59,494 bases of DNA, from the NCBI GenBank assembly GCA_027451445.1, contig DAIDJG010000296.1, positions 1 through 59,494 on the forward strand. Reading direction: 5' to 3'. Each line of letters begins with the position of its first letter. The first letter of the stretch is position 1. The stretch comes from Singulisphaera sp. Its GTDB lineage: Bacteria; Planctomycetota; Planctomycetia; Isosphaerales; Isosphaeraceae. Positions 36,089-46,789 of the stretch are shown here, one piece after another. Position numbers and translations under genes: made by a program. The notes below the pieces were generated by a model. The model was not told the DNA's origin, did not search any database, and was given only the letters and a program-made list of their open reading frames with translations.

Positions 36089-37741
36089 ATGAACATCGTG
36101 AGCGACATCCTCGAACGTCTCGCGGCATTCCCCGAGCACCCCGCACTCAGCGAGGTCGTCAAGGGCGCCCTGCACGCGACGACTGCAGGAAAGCTGCTGG
36201 ACGCGGTCAACGCGGCCCGCAACCTTCTGGCCGAACGTGGCTTCCGCCCCGGCGATCGTTGCGCCTTGATCGGCCCGAACGGTCCGGCCTGGTGCGCGGC
36301 CTGTCTCGCGGTCCTGGCCGAAGGCGGCGTGCTCGTACCGCGTTACCATCGACAGGCCGTCTCCGAGGTACTCCCGTCGCTGCGCGATGCCGACCCAGCG
36401 GTGATCTGGTGCGGGAGCGCTGCGCTGCGCGACGAAATCGGCACCCTCTGGTACGACGCCCCACCGGTGCTCCTCCTCGATGAGATCCTCTCGACCGCGC
36501 CGGACGTTTCTCGGGTTGGGGGGTTGACAAACGTCGACCCTACGGCGCCAGTCGCGATCTTCTACACATCGGGATCAACGGGCGAGCCCAGGGGTGCGGT
36601 CCTGACCGCTGAAAACGTCGACTTCATCCTCACGCGAACCTCCGACCTGGTCCGGCGCTGGCTCGCTGGCATCGCCCCAGCCGAGCTGCGGGTTTTCCAC
36701 TACCTGCCCCTTTGCTTTGTCGGCTCCTGGGTCAACGTTCTGATCGCACTCCGGATGGGGTATCGGCTGATCTTCGGTACCGACCTCGACCGCCTGGCCG
36801 CTGATATCGCGCTCACCCAGCCGCATTACTTTCAGAACGTCCCCATCGTCCTGGAGCGCTTCCGGACCGGAATCACGCGTCACATCGTGGGGGCGGGCCG
36901 CGTCCCGAGGCTTCTGTTCCGCGAGGCCGGCGCAGCCTGGTCGCGTAAGGCGTCGGGGATGTCGAGACCACTCGACCCGATCCGGCTCGGGCTGGCTCGG
37001 GCGCTTCTGTTCGCGAAGGTGCGGCGACGATTCGGACAGGACCTGCGCGCACTGATCTCCGGGTCCGCGACGCTCGCGGCCGACGTGCAGTCGTTCTTCG
37101 AGATGCTCGGCATCCCTGTCGTTCAGACATATGGACTCAGCGAAACGGCCGCCATCTGCACGATCCACCCGCCTGGTGAGGGCGTGCCCGGGACGGTGGG
37201 CTTCGCGCTGGAGGGGGTCGCGATGCGTCTCGGCGACGACCAGGAGATCCTCGTCCGCGGCCCGAACGTGTTCGCCGGCTACTGGCAGAGACCGGAGGAG
37301 ACTGCCGAGGCGTTCAGCGGCGGTTGGTTCCGTACCGGCGACCAGGGTGAAGTCGACAGCGCGGGCCGCTGGCGGATCACGGGGCGGATCAAGAACATCA
37401 TCGTGACCTCCGCCGGCCACAACGTCAGTCCGGAGCCGATCGAGGACGCACTCCGCCGCCACCTGCCGACCGCGGAGCACGTTGTCGTCCTCGGCGACGA
37501 TCGGAAGCACATCATCGCGGTCGCCACGGGCCAGGTCACGTCTGCGCAAGTGGAGGCTTCGGTGTCGGCGGTCAACGCGAGTCTTCCCCACTACAAGCGG
37601 ATTTACTCGCACCACATCAGCCCGGTTCGCTTCACGGTGGAGAACGGCATGCTCACAGCCACCCACAAACTCAACAGGCGGGCGATCGAGGCGTTTGTGT
37701 CGACCTCGCTCGAAGCTGCAAACGCGAGCGGCCCGGCGTGA
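36089..37741 (+). CDS. AMP-forming acyl-CoA/acyl-ACP synthetase
   Basis: This 550-residue ANL-superfamily ligase resembles long-chain fatty acyl-CoA synthetases. The motifs are IFYTSGSTGEPRGAVLT (P-loop), VQTYGLSETAAICT, GGWFRTGDQGEV and RITGRIKNIIVTSAGHNVSP. The terminal THKLNRRAI carries the catalytic Lys. It starts 1 nt after the reductase stop with GGAGAGGG upstream. It is distinct from the FAAL domain of the synthase, so the cluster has two acid-activating enzymes. One may prime the synthase and the other may activate a second acyl chain or recycle the reductase product after oxidation. Confidence 0.88.
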   Translation: MNIVSDILERLAAFPEHPALSEVVKGALHATTAGKLLDAVNAARNLLAERGFRPGDRCALIGPNGPAWCAACLAVLAEGGVLVPRYHRQAVSEVLPSLRDADPAVIWCGSAALRDEIGTLWYDAPPVLLLDEILSTAPDVSRVGGLTNVDPTAPVAIFYTSGSTGEPRGAVLTAENVDFILTRTSDLVRRWLAGIAPAELRVFHYLPLCFVGSWVNVLIALRMGYRLIFGTDLDRLAADIALTQPHYFQNVPIVLERFRTGITRHIVGAGRVPRLLFREAGAAWSRKASGMSRPLDPIRLGLARALLFAKVRRRFGQDLRALISGSATLAADVQSFFEMLGIPVVQTYGLSETAAICTIHPPGEGVPGTVGFALEGVAMRLGDDQEILVRGPNVFAGYWQRPEETAEAFSGGWFRTGDQGEVDSAGRWRITGRIKNIIVTSAGHNVSPEPIEDALRRHLPTAEHVVVLGDDRKHIIAVATGQVTSAQVEASVSAVNASLPHYKRIYSHHISPVRFTVENGMLTATHKLNRRAIEAFVSTSLEAANASGPA

Positions 37742-37794
37742 GAGATCGGGCCAAGCACAAGAACAATCCACGAACCGCCTGGTGAGGAATAACT

Positions 37795-39129
37795 GTGACG
37801 ATGACACGTACCATCGAGACGCTTGGCCAGAGCCTCTCTCTCGACGATCCGTTCTTCCCAGCGCACCTATCGGAGCGACTGCTGAGCTTCGTTCGCTTGT
37901 TCCGAGAGTGCGGCGACGTCTTTCCGGTCCGCTTGCCCGGCTCAGCGGGTGAGGCGATTGCCGTCTGTCATCCCGACCTGGCGGCACACATCCTCGTGCG
38001 TAAATATCAGTCGTACAGGAAGGGTCAGGGATACGGCCAGATGCGCCTGTTGCTGGGCAACGGCGTGATCACGCTCGACGGCGACCGCTGGAGGCAGCAG
38101 CGCCGAATTCTCCAGCCGGTCTACGCTCGCGCTCAAGCCGCGGAGCGGCTCCCCGCGCTCGCAGAATTGCCGAATGAGCTCGCTACGTCCTGGTTGTCGG
38201 CGGCCGACCGCGGCGAGTTCGTCGACGTGACGCGCGACGTGTCGCAGCTCACCTTCTCACTGATCATGACGCTCCTCTGCGGCGATGACTACCAGCGGAT
38301 CCGAGGGACGGCGATGGAGGACCGGTTCAGTCGGATCGCCACATCGAGCGATCGTGACCTCGACTTCGTTCACAGTTTCGCCATGCCGGTCCGCGCGACC
38401 TTGTTCGATTGGATCGAGCGCCGCGTGGAGAACGGCGAGACGCACAACGACCTGCTCCACGTCCTCATCGCCGCGCGTGACCCCAGGACCGGGTTGCCGA
38501 TGGCCGAGGAACAGATTCTCGATGAATGCCTCACATTTATTGTCGCGGGTGTCGAGACCACCGCAACGACGCTCTCGTGGCTGTGGTACTATCTCGCCCA
38601 GTCGCCTGAGGCAGAGCTCGCGTTACTTGCCGAATTGGCACGGGGATCCGAGTCGTTCGCACTCGGTTCGTCCGTCGCGCAGCTCCCCTACATCCGGCAA
38701 GTTGTCTACGAGACCATGCGCCTCTTTCCTCCGGTCTGGGTCTATCCGCGGATCGCGTTAGAGGACGATCTCTTGAATGGCGTCCCGGTACGTGCGGGTG
38801 CAAACGTCCTCATCGTGACCTACCTCATCCACCGCCACCCGGACTTCTGGAACGAGCCCCAGCGCTTCTGCCCTGACCGCTTTGCGGGAGACGCCATGTC
38901 TCCCGCGTTCCTGCCGTTCTCGCTTGGTCCTCGGCGCTGTTCGGGCGAGGACTATTCCCTGGCCTTGATGGACATGATTCTCCGTACCATCGTTCCGCGT
39001 CTGGCCCTCCAACCGAGCGGCGATCCATTTCCCGATCTCGTGGCCGAAATCAACCTTCGCCCCGCCCGATCGATCCGCCTCCGACCTCAAAGGCGCGTCA
39101 CTCAACCGGCTCGGTCCGACGACGATTGA
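37795..39129 (+). CDS. Cytochrome P450
   Basis: This 444-residue haem-thiolate monooxygenase has the I-helix oxygen-binding motif FIVAGVETTATTLSW, the K-helix ExxR in VVYETMRLFPPVW, and the haem loop LPFSLGPRRCSGEDYSLAL with Cys382 as axial ligand. It has no N-terminal membrane anchor or fused reductase, so external redox partners are needed. It is the last gene of the operon, 53 nt after the ligase, with GGTGAGGA before a GTG start. The sequence resembles P450s of the CYP102/110/4 fatty-acid hydroxylase side of the family by eye. Hydroxylation or epoxidation of the lipid product is the likely role. Confidence 0.9.
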   Translation: MTMTRTIETLGQSLSLDDPFFPAHLSERLLSFVRLFRECGDVFPVRLPGSAGEAIAVCHPDLAAHILVRKYQSYRKGQGYGQMRLLLGNGVITLDGDRWRQQRRILQPVYARAQAAERLPALAELPNELATSWLSAADRGEFVDVTRDVSQLTFSLIMTLLCGDDYQRIRGTAMEDRFSRIATSSDRDLDFVHSFAMPVRATLFDWIERRVENGETHNDLLHVLIAARDPRTGLPMAEEQILDECLTFIVAGVETTATTLSWLWYYLAQSPEAELALLAELARGSESFALGSSVAQLPYIRQVVYETMRLFPPVWVYPRIALEDDLLNGVPVRAGANVLIVTYLIHRHPDFWNEPQRFCPDRFAGDAMSPAFLPFSLGPRRCSGEDYSLALMDMILRTIVPRLALQPSGDPFPDLVAEINLRPARSIRLRPQRRVTQPARSDDD

Positions 39130-39268
39130 GCGATCTGTCTCACTCTGTGGTCGTTCTCAACCCGGCGGAACCGGGAACGTCGGCGGAAGGCACGTGTTGG
39201 AAAAAGGTTGGCGTTCAGCGATTGGCGCGCATACACTCATCGGCCGGAAGCCCACCCGTGCTTGGTAA

Positions 39269-41506
<2,238 letters not shown>

Positions 41507-41784
41507 ACTCGGTGCCAATCGGGAAATCAGACTCGAAGCGCGTCGCCGTCTCGCAAGGTGGTGCACACGCTTCGGTCTGATCGACCGCCGTCTACCGAAT
41601 CGCGTCAGGTGTCGCGAACTACAGTGCGGTCCTTTGGCTTTTACGAGGTAACGCAGGCGACACCACTCCAAGAGCGCGCGTTCGCGCTCCTAGGCGTATC
41701 CATGTAGCCGGAATGACACATTAGCAATGAACGTATCCTAAATATGCGCTCTATTTTAGAGTCTGCCCGGCCGATAAGTGTGGT

Positions 41785-42459
41785 TTAACCCACATGGATC
41801 ACCAACGCGATCAGAAAGAGGGCGAGCGTAATCCCCCGGCGTTCCAGGCGACCTCGCAGCAAGTCGCGCGCACACGAAAGCCGGCCCTTCACCGACCCCA
41901 CCGGCCAGTTCAGCAGCCGGGCAGCCTCCTGGTTCGTCTTGCCTTCGAGATAACAGAGGACGACCGGCGTTCGATACTTTTCGGGGAGTCTCCCGAGCTC
42001 CTCCTGCAGTGCGGGCCGAAGATCCTCCCAGACGTGGCGTTGATCGGGGGAGGCAAACTCCGCGGTCTTCGGCAGACTGCGCTCGCGAGCCTGCCGCCGG
42101 GCGGACAAGACCCGGGCGCGAATGGACACGCGGTACGCGACCTCATACAGCCAACTCGACAGCACATTCCGATTCCGAATCGAACCGGCTTTCCGCGCCA
42201 GAGCGAGAAATGTCGCCTGAAACGCGTCCTCAGCCTGCTGGTGACTTCCGAGAACACCTCGACAGACTCCAAACACCATCGACCCATGACGACGCACCAG
42301 CGCAGCAAATGCGTCTTCCGCCTCAGCGCCGTCCGACTCGACGAACCGGCCGAGCAGCATCTCATCGGTGGGGGGCGCTTGTTCGGACATAGACAAGTCT
42401 TCTCCTTGAGTTGGGGCGAGATCGTCATCGATTGAGAAGACGGATAATCTGGAACGCAT
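41785..42459 (-). CDS. ECF-family RNA polymerase sigma factor with hydrophobic C-terminus
   Basis: This sigma factor has region 2 in FAALVRRHGSMVFGVCRGVL, AEDAFQATFLALARKA and SSWLYEVAYRVSIRAR. Region 4 is LPEKYRTPVVLCYLEGKTNQ then EAARLLNWPVGSVKGRLSCARDLL. The last 14 residues (TLALFLIALVIHVG) are hydrophobic, as in planctomycete sigma factors whose C-terminus is extended by membrane helices; here only one short segment remains. The start at 42459 has GAGAGGTG upstream, but 42390 (MSEQAPP) has AAGGAG about 11 nt upstream and is an equal alternative. It is divergent from the next sigma gene and convergent with katG. Confidence 0.85.
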   Translation of the reverse strand: MRSRLSVFSIDDDLAPTQGEDLSMSEQAPPTDEMLLGRFVESDGAEAEDAFAALVRRHGSMVFGVCRGVLGSHQQAEDAFQATFLALARKAGSIRNRNVLSSWLYEVAYRVSIRARVLSARRQARERSLPKTAEFASPDQRHVWEDLRPALQEELGRLPEKYRTPVVLCYLEGKTNQEAARLLNWPVGSVKGRLSCARDLLRGRLERRGITLALFLIALVIHVG

Positions 42460-42808
42460 ATCGTTGGCACCTCTCTGATTGCAGATAAACGAACGGTCGA
42501 GCAAGCGTCCTGCTCGCCGCTCGGCCCAAGGCGCCGATGTGCGGTTATCGGGCTTGCGTTGTGTTCTGTTGCGCCCCGAGTAGCGGCAACCCGCGCGGCG
42601 ATACGCCACGGGGATTTCAAAAACCGAGCGATATTTCCGGTCATGCACCTACCGCAGCGTGCTAACCACCCGACCTTGACCCTGCACCGGCGTCGTGCTC
42701 CGATATTCGTGAGGGAAATCTTCCAGGCTCTGTGGCGGCAGTGCCGGGGAGATTCCGCTTCTGGGAAAAGTGACCCCGTTCGCGGTTCGAACTGACGCGG
42801 AAGACGCG

Positions 42809-43393
42809 ATGTCCGACGAGACACCCACCGACCAGTCTCTGCTTCGGCGGTTCCGCCGCGGGCAGGACGACGCGCCGACGCTCCTGTACCTGCGCTATGC
42901 GGGGCGCCTGCGCTCGCTCGCGGCCGCTCAAAGTTCCCCCGCGCTGGCGTCTCGCGTCGACCCTGAAGACATCGTGCAGTCGGTCTTTCGTACGTTCTTC
43001 CGGCGCGCGGCCCAGGGACAGTACGAAGTGCCCGAGGGCGAGGAGATCTGGAAACTGCTGCTAATCATCGCGCTCCATAAGATCCGCGACGTGGCCGATT
43101 TCCACCGCGCGGCGCGGCGCGATGTGCGCGCCACGGCCACCGGCGCGGTATACGATCGTTCCCTCGCCGTGGAATCCGGACCGGACGAGCACGCCCTCGC
43201 CGTGCTCCGGCTGGTCATCGACGAAACCCTCGAGTCGCTTCCTGCGACGCATCGGCCGATCATCGAGCTCCGGATCGCCGGTCATGAGCTGGCCGAGATC
43301 GCCGCCCAGACGAGACGCTCCAAGCGTACCGTGGAACGAGTCCTTCAGGAGTTCCGCGGGCTCCTCGGTGCCCAGATCCGGGGGGGGGATTGA
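42809..43393 (+). CDS. ECF-family RNA polymerase sigma factor
   Basis: This sigma factor of about 194 residues has region 2 in [32 protein letters not shown] and [18 protein letters not shown]. Region 4 is [20 protein letters not shown] then [20 protein letters not shown]. It is of the planctomycete group coupled to kinases. The kinase gene begins 1 nt after its stop codon, so the pair is surely cotranscribed. The start is ATG at 42809 ([12 protein letters not shown]); a longer in-frame start at 42770 is less likely. Confidence 0.88.
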   Translation: MSDETPTDQSLLRRFRRGQDDAPTLLYLRYAGRLRSLAAAQSSPALASRVDPEDIVQSVFRTFFRRAAQGQYEVPEGEEIWKLLLIIALHKIRDVADFHRAARRDVRATATGAVYDRSLAVESGPDEHALAVLRLVIDETLESLPATHRPIIELRIAGHELAEIAAQTRRSKRTVERVLQEFRGLLGAQIRGGD

Positions 43394-43394
43394 C

Positions 43395-46300
43395 ATGCAC
43401 TCGGTGCGTCCCAAACCCCTCGGCGCGAGGGTCGATCCATTCGTCGACGCCTACGAGGCGGCTCAGGATGAAGACGGCAGCGCTGAGCTTGCCGCTTTTT
43501 TGCCTGAACCAGCCGATCCATGTTATCTGACCGTCCTCTGTGAGCTGATTCGGGTCGATCTGGAATACGGCTGGATGCGGGGAGCCCCCCGGCGTCTGGC
43601 CGACTATCGGGCCGTGTACCCGGCGCTGTTCCGCGAGACCGAGCTGGTCCGTCAGGTGGTCTTCGAGGAATGGCGCCTGCGACGCCAGGCCGGCGAAGCC
43701 GCGCTGCCTGAGGATTACCAATCCTTCGGAATGGCGGATTACATCCGTTGGCTCGACCGATCCAGCTCGCCCGCTCCCGCCGATGCTGGTCCGTGGAAGG
43801 CTGCCGAGGGACTGGAAGAGGCGGCTCGACTCTACCAGAGGCATCGGACCGAGAACCCGCCGCAATGGAACGAAGCGCTGGCGTCCTACCCCGGTCCTCG
43901 TGAGCATCTGGACCTGTTCCGAAGCCTCTATGCGGCCGACCCTCGTGAGGCGGACCAGTTGGCCGACGGACTGACGGGATTCCCGGCGTCGGGGACCGCG
44001 TTTGCCGGATTCCGACTGACCCGCGAGCTTGGCCGGGGGGCCTTCGCCCGAGTGTTTCTGGCGGTCCAGCCCGAGCTGGCGGACCGTCTCGTCGCGCTCA
44101 AGGTCTCGGCCGAGGCGTTCGGCGAGTCGCACACGCTCGCGCAGCTTCAGCACACGAATGTGGTCCCCATCTATTCGGTCCACCAGGTCGGCGCACTTCG
44201 GGCCGTCTGCATGCCGTATTTCGGGGCGACGACGCTCGCCGACGTGATCCGGTCTGTCCGCTCGCGCGCGGGGTTGCCGGATTCGGGCGCCGCGTTTGTC
44301 GAGGCGATTTCATCCATCGGTACCCGAAGAGAGCCGGCCGCGCCGAAGCCAGCTTCGCACGCGACCTCGGCGCTTCAGACGCTGTCCGGATTAGGCTACG
44401 TTCAGTCCGTACTGTGGATCGGGGCTCGGCTCGCGGATGGCCTGGCGCACGCCCACGAACGGGGTATCGTCCACCGCGATCTGAAACCGGCCAACATCTT
44501 GCTGACGGACGACGGCCAGCCGATGCTTCTCGACTTCAACCTGGCGGCCGACACCAAGCGCGGCGACATCGCCGTGGCGGCTTCGATCGGCGGGACGCTT
44601 CCCTATATGGCCCCGGAGTGCCTCGAAGCGCTTCGAGGCACGGGGGAACCCGGTGATGGACGGGGCGACATCTATGCACTCGGCCTGATCCTGATCGAGT
44701 TGCTGACGGGCCGCCACCCGTTGCCGATCCGCCGAGGCGCGGTCGACGAGATTCTGCCTCTCATGATCCAGGACCGTCGTGTTCCGTCGCCCGTCGTGTT
44801 TTCCGGCACCCCGGCGGTCTCCCCGGCTGCCGCGGCCATTCTCCGCCGTTGCATCGAGCCCGACCCAGGCCGGCGATATCAGACGGCCCGGCAGCTCTTC
44901 GAGGATCTCGAGTGCCAGCTCAACAACCGGCCGCTCCGCCACGCGCCGGAGCCTTCGCTGCGCGAGCGTGCCCGTAAATGGACCAGGCGACACCCACGGC
45001 TCAGTTCCTCGAGTGCGATCGGCCTGGTCGCCGCGGTTTTGATCGCGGGAGTATTGGGGTTCTATGTGCAACGCCAGCGCCGGTGGGCTCCGCTGGAAGC
45101 AGCCCACACCTACGAGGCGCTCACTGCCGACCACGAGGCGGCCCTCACGCTCCTCCTCGACCACTCGCACCGGGATGAGGGGATCGCCGCCTGCCGGCGG
45201 GGCCTGGAGCGGTATGGCGTGTTGAGCACAACGGCCTGGCAGCAATCTGCGCTCGTTCGGGGACTCTCGGCGGCAGACCAGATTGAGCTGCGCTCACGTG
45301 TGGGGGAACTTCTCTTGCTTTGGGCCCGCGCACTGGCCAAGGAGGCGGCGGGCGCGAATTCTGAGCGGCGAAACGCGCTGATCCGCGAGGCCTGGGCCCT
45401 GAACACGCGCGCCGAGACGTGTTACGCGCCTGGGGCGGTCCCGCGCCTTCTCTGGTCGCAGCGAGCCGACCTGGCACGACTCGCAGGTGACCACGCGGGG
45501 GCCGAGCGGGCGCGCAGCCAAGCCTTGGCGACGCGCATTGATTCGCCGAGAGAATATGCACTGCTTGCAATTGACCGCTCCGACGATCCCGCGAGCCGCG
45601 GCGCATTGGCCGCACTCAGCGAGGCGGCCCGGATCCACCCCACTGATTTCCCCCTCATGATGAGCCTTGGCCAGTGTCTGGCCTCGCGGGGACGCATGGC
45701 CGAGGCCGAGGACTGCTTCACGGTCGGGACCACCCTGCGCCCGCGATCGCCCTGGCCTTACTTTCACCGGGGCCGGGTCGCGATCGAGCAGCGGGACTTC
45801 GCGCAGGCTCGATTGGATTACGATGCCGTTGTACGGTTCCGACCCGATCTGCCTGCAGCGTATGTCAATCGGGCGCTCGCCTTGATTGGATTGGGGGAAG
45901 ACGCGGCGGCGATCGACGATTTGACGACGGCCCTGGCACGCGGGGTGAGCGAAACGCGTGTTTATTTCATCAGGGCCGGCGCCCGTGCTCGGACGGGCGA
46001 CTCCGAAGGGGCCAAGCACGATCGGACGGAAGGACTTCAGCGTACGCCGTCCGACGTCGAGAGCTGGACAGTTCGTGGCCTGGCACGGCTCCCCGACGAC
46101 CCTCAGGGAGCACTCGCCGACTTCGACGAGGCACTCCGTCTCGACCCTCGCGCGCGGCCGGCCCTGCGCAACAAGGCCGCGGTCCTCGCCGAGCATCTGG
46201 GGCGCACAGAAGACGCTGTCAACGTGCTCGACCGGGTCGTTGCGCTCTATCCCGACGAGGTCCAACCTCGAGTCGAGCGGGGCGTTCTTCTGGCTCGACT

Positions 46301-46709
46301 CGGACGACGAGGCGACGCCCACCGCGACGCCGAAGAGGCCGGGCGACGCGACGCGTCATGCGATACGCTCTATCGGATCGCTTGCATCTACGCCTTGACC
46401 TCGAAGTCCGACGCAGCCGATCGCTCGCGTGCCCTTCAGGCCTTGACCAGGGCCATTGTCTGCGATGCCAAATGGGTCAGCGTGGCCCAGACTGACGCCG
46501 ATCTCGACCCTTTGCGAGGCCTCGATTCATTCCGCCTCCTGATTCGGCCGGTGGATCGGGATGCATCAGGAGAAAAGGATGCACCTGCTGCAGAGGCCGT
46601 CGGTGCCAGCAGAGAGCAGGCTGGAGTACACAGCGCATCGTCTCAAGTCTATGATTCACACAGGAAGCCTCATTCGCGAATCCGTGAACGCGTCCTTCAA
46701 CACGAATGA
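43395..46709 (+). CDS. Membrane Ser/Thr kinase with TPR repeats and a DFN variant motif
   Basis: This 1104-residue kinase begins directly after the sigma gene, with a run of Gs as Shine-Dalgarno. The N-terminal 190 residues are non-catalytic. The kinase domain (about 200-515) has [20 protein letters not shown], the Lys in VALKVS, and [13 protein letters not shown]. The metal-binding DFG is DFN ([10 protein letters not shown], Asn codon at 44538-44540), and [12 protein letters not shown] follows. A membrane helix ([20 protein letters not shown]) lies near residue 545. The outer part is made of TPR-type repeats ([40 protein letters not shown]). The C-terminal 40 residues are low-complexity. It probably senses protein partners outside the cytoplasm. 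Confidence 0.88.
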   Translation: MHSVRPKPLGARVDPFVDAYEAAQDEDGSAELAAFLPEPADPCYLTVLCELIRVDLEYGWMRGAPRRLADYRAVYPALFRETELVRQVVFEEWRLRRQAGEAALPEDYQSFGMADYIRWLDRSSSPAPADAGPWKAAEGLEEAARLYQRHRTENPPQWNEALASYPGPREHLDLFRSLYAADPREADQLADGLTGFPASGTAFAGFRLTRELGRGAFARVFLAVQPELADRLVALKVSAEAFGESHTLAQLQHTNVVPIYSVHQVGALRAVCMPYFGATTLADVIRSVRSRAGLPDSGAAFVEAISSIGTRREPAAPKPASHATSALQTLSGLGYVQSVLWIGARLADGLAHAHERGIVHRDLKPANILLTDDGQPMLLDFNLAADTKRGDIAVAASIGGTLPYMAPECLEALRGTGEPGDGRGDIYALGLILIELLTGRHPLPIRRGAVDEILPLMIQDRRVPSPVVFSGTPAVSPAAAAILRRCIEPDPGRRYQTARQLFEDLECQLNNRPLRHAPEPSLRERARKWTRRHPRLSSSSAIGLVAAVLIAGVLGFYVQRQRRWAPLEAAHTYEALTADHEAALTLLLDHSHRDEGIAACRRGLERYGVLSTTAWQQSALVRGLSAADQIELRSRVGELLLLWARALAKEAAGANSERRNALIREAWALNTRAETCYAPGAVPRLLWSQRADLARLAGDHAGAERARSQALATRIDSPREYALLAIDRSDDPASRGALAALSEAARIHPTDFPLMMSLGQCLASRGRMAEAEDCFTVGTTLRPRSPWPYFHRGRVAIEQRDFAQARLDYDAVVRFRPDLPAAYVNRALALIGLGEDAAAIDDLTTALARGVSETRVYFIRAGARARTGDSEGAKHDRTEGLQRTPSDVESWTVRGLARLPDDPQGALADFDEALRLDPRARPALRNKAAVLAEHLGRTEDAVNVLDRVVALYPDEVQPRVERGVLLARLGRRGDAHRDAEEAGRRDASCDTLYRIACIYALTSKSDAADRSRALQALTRAIVCDAKWVSVAQTDADLDPLRGLDSFRLLIRPVDRDASGEKDAPAAEAVGASREQAGVHSASSQVYDSHRKPHSRIRERVLQHE

Positions 46710-46789
46710 GGAAGGTTGGTCGCGAGGTATCATCACTGCGGGAAATGTTTGATTTCGTCGGTTCCTCGGGACTTGAAGGGTGAACTCTC

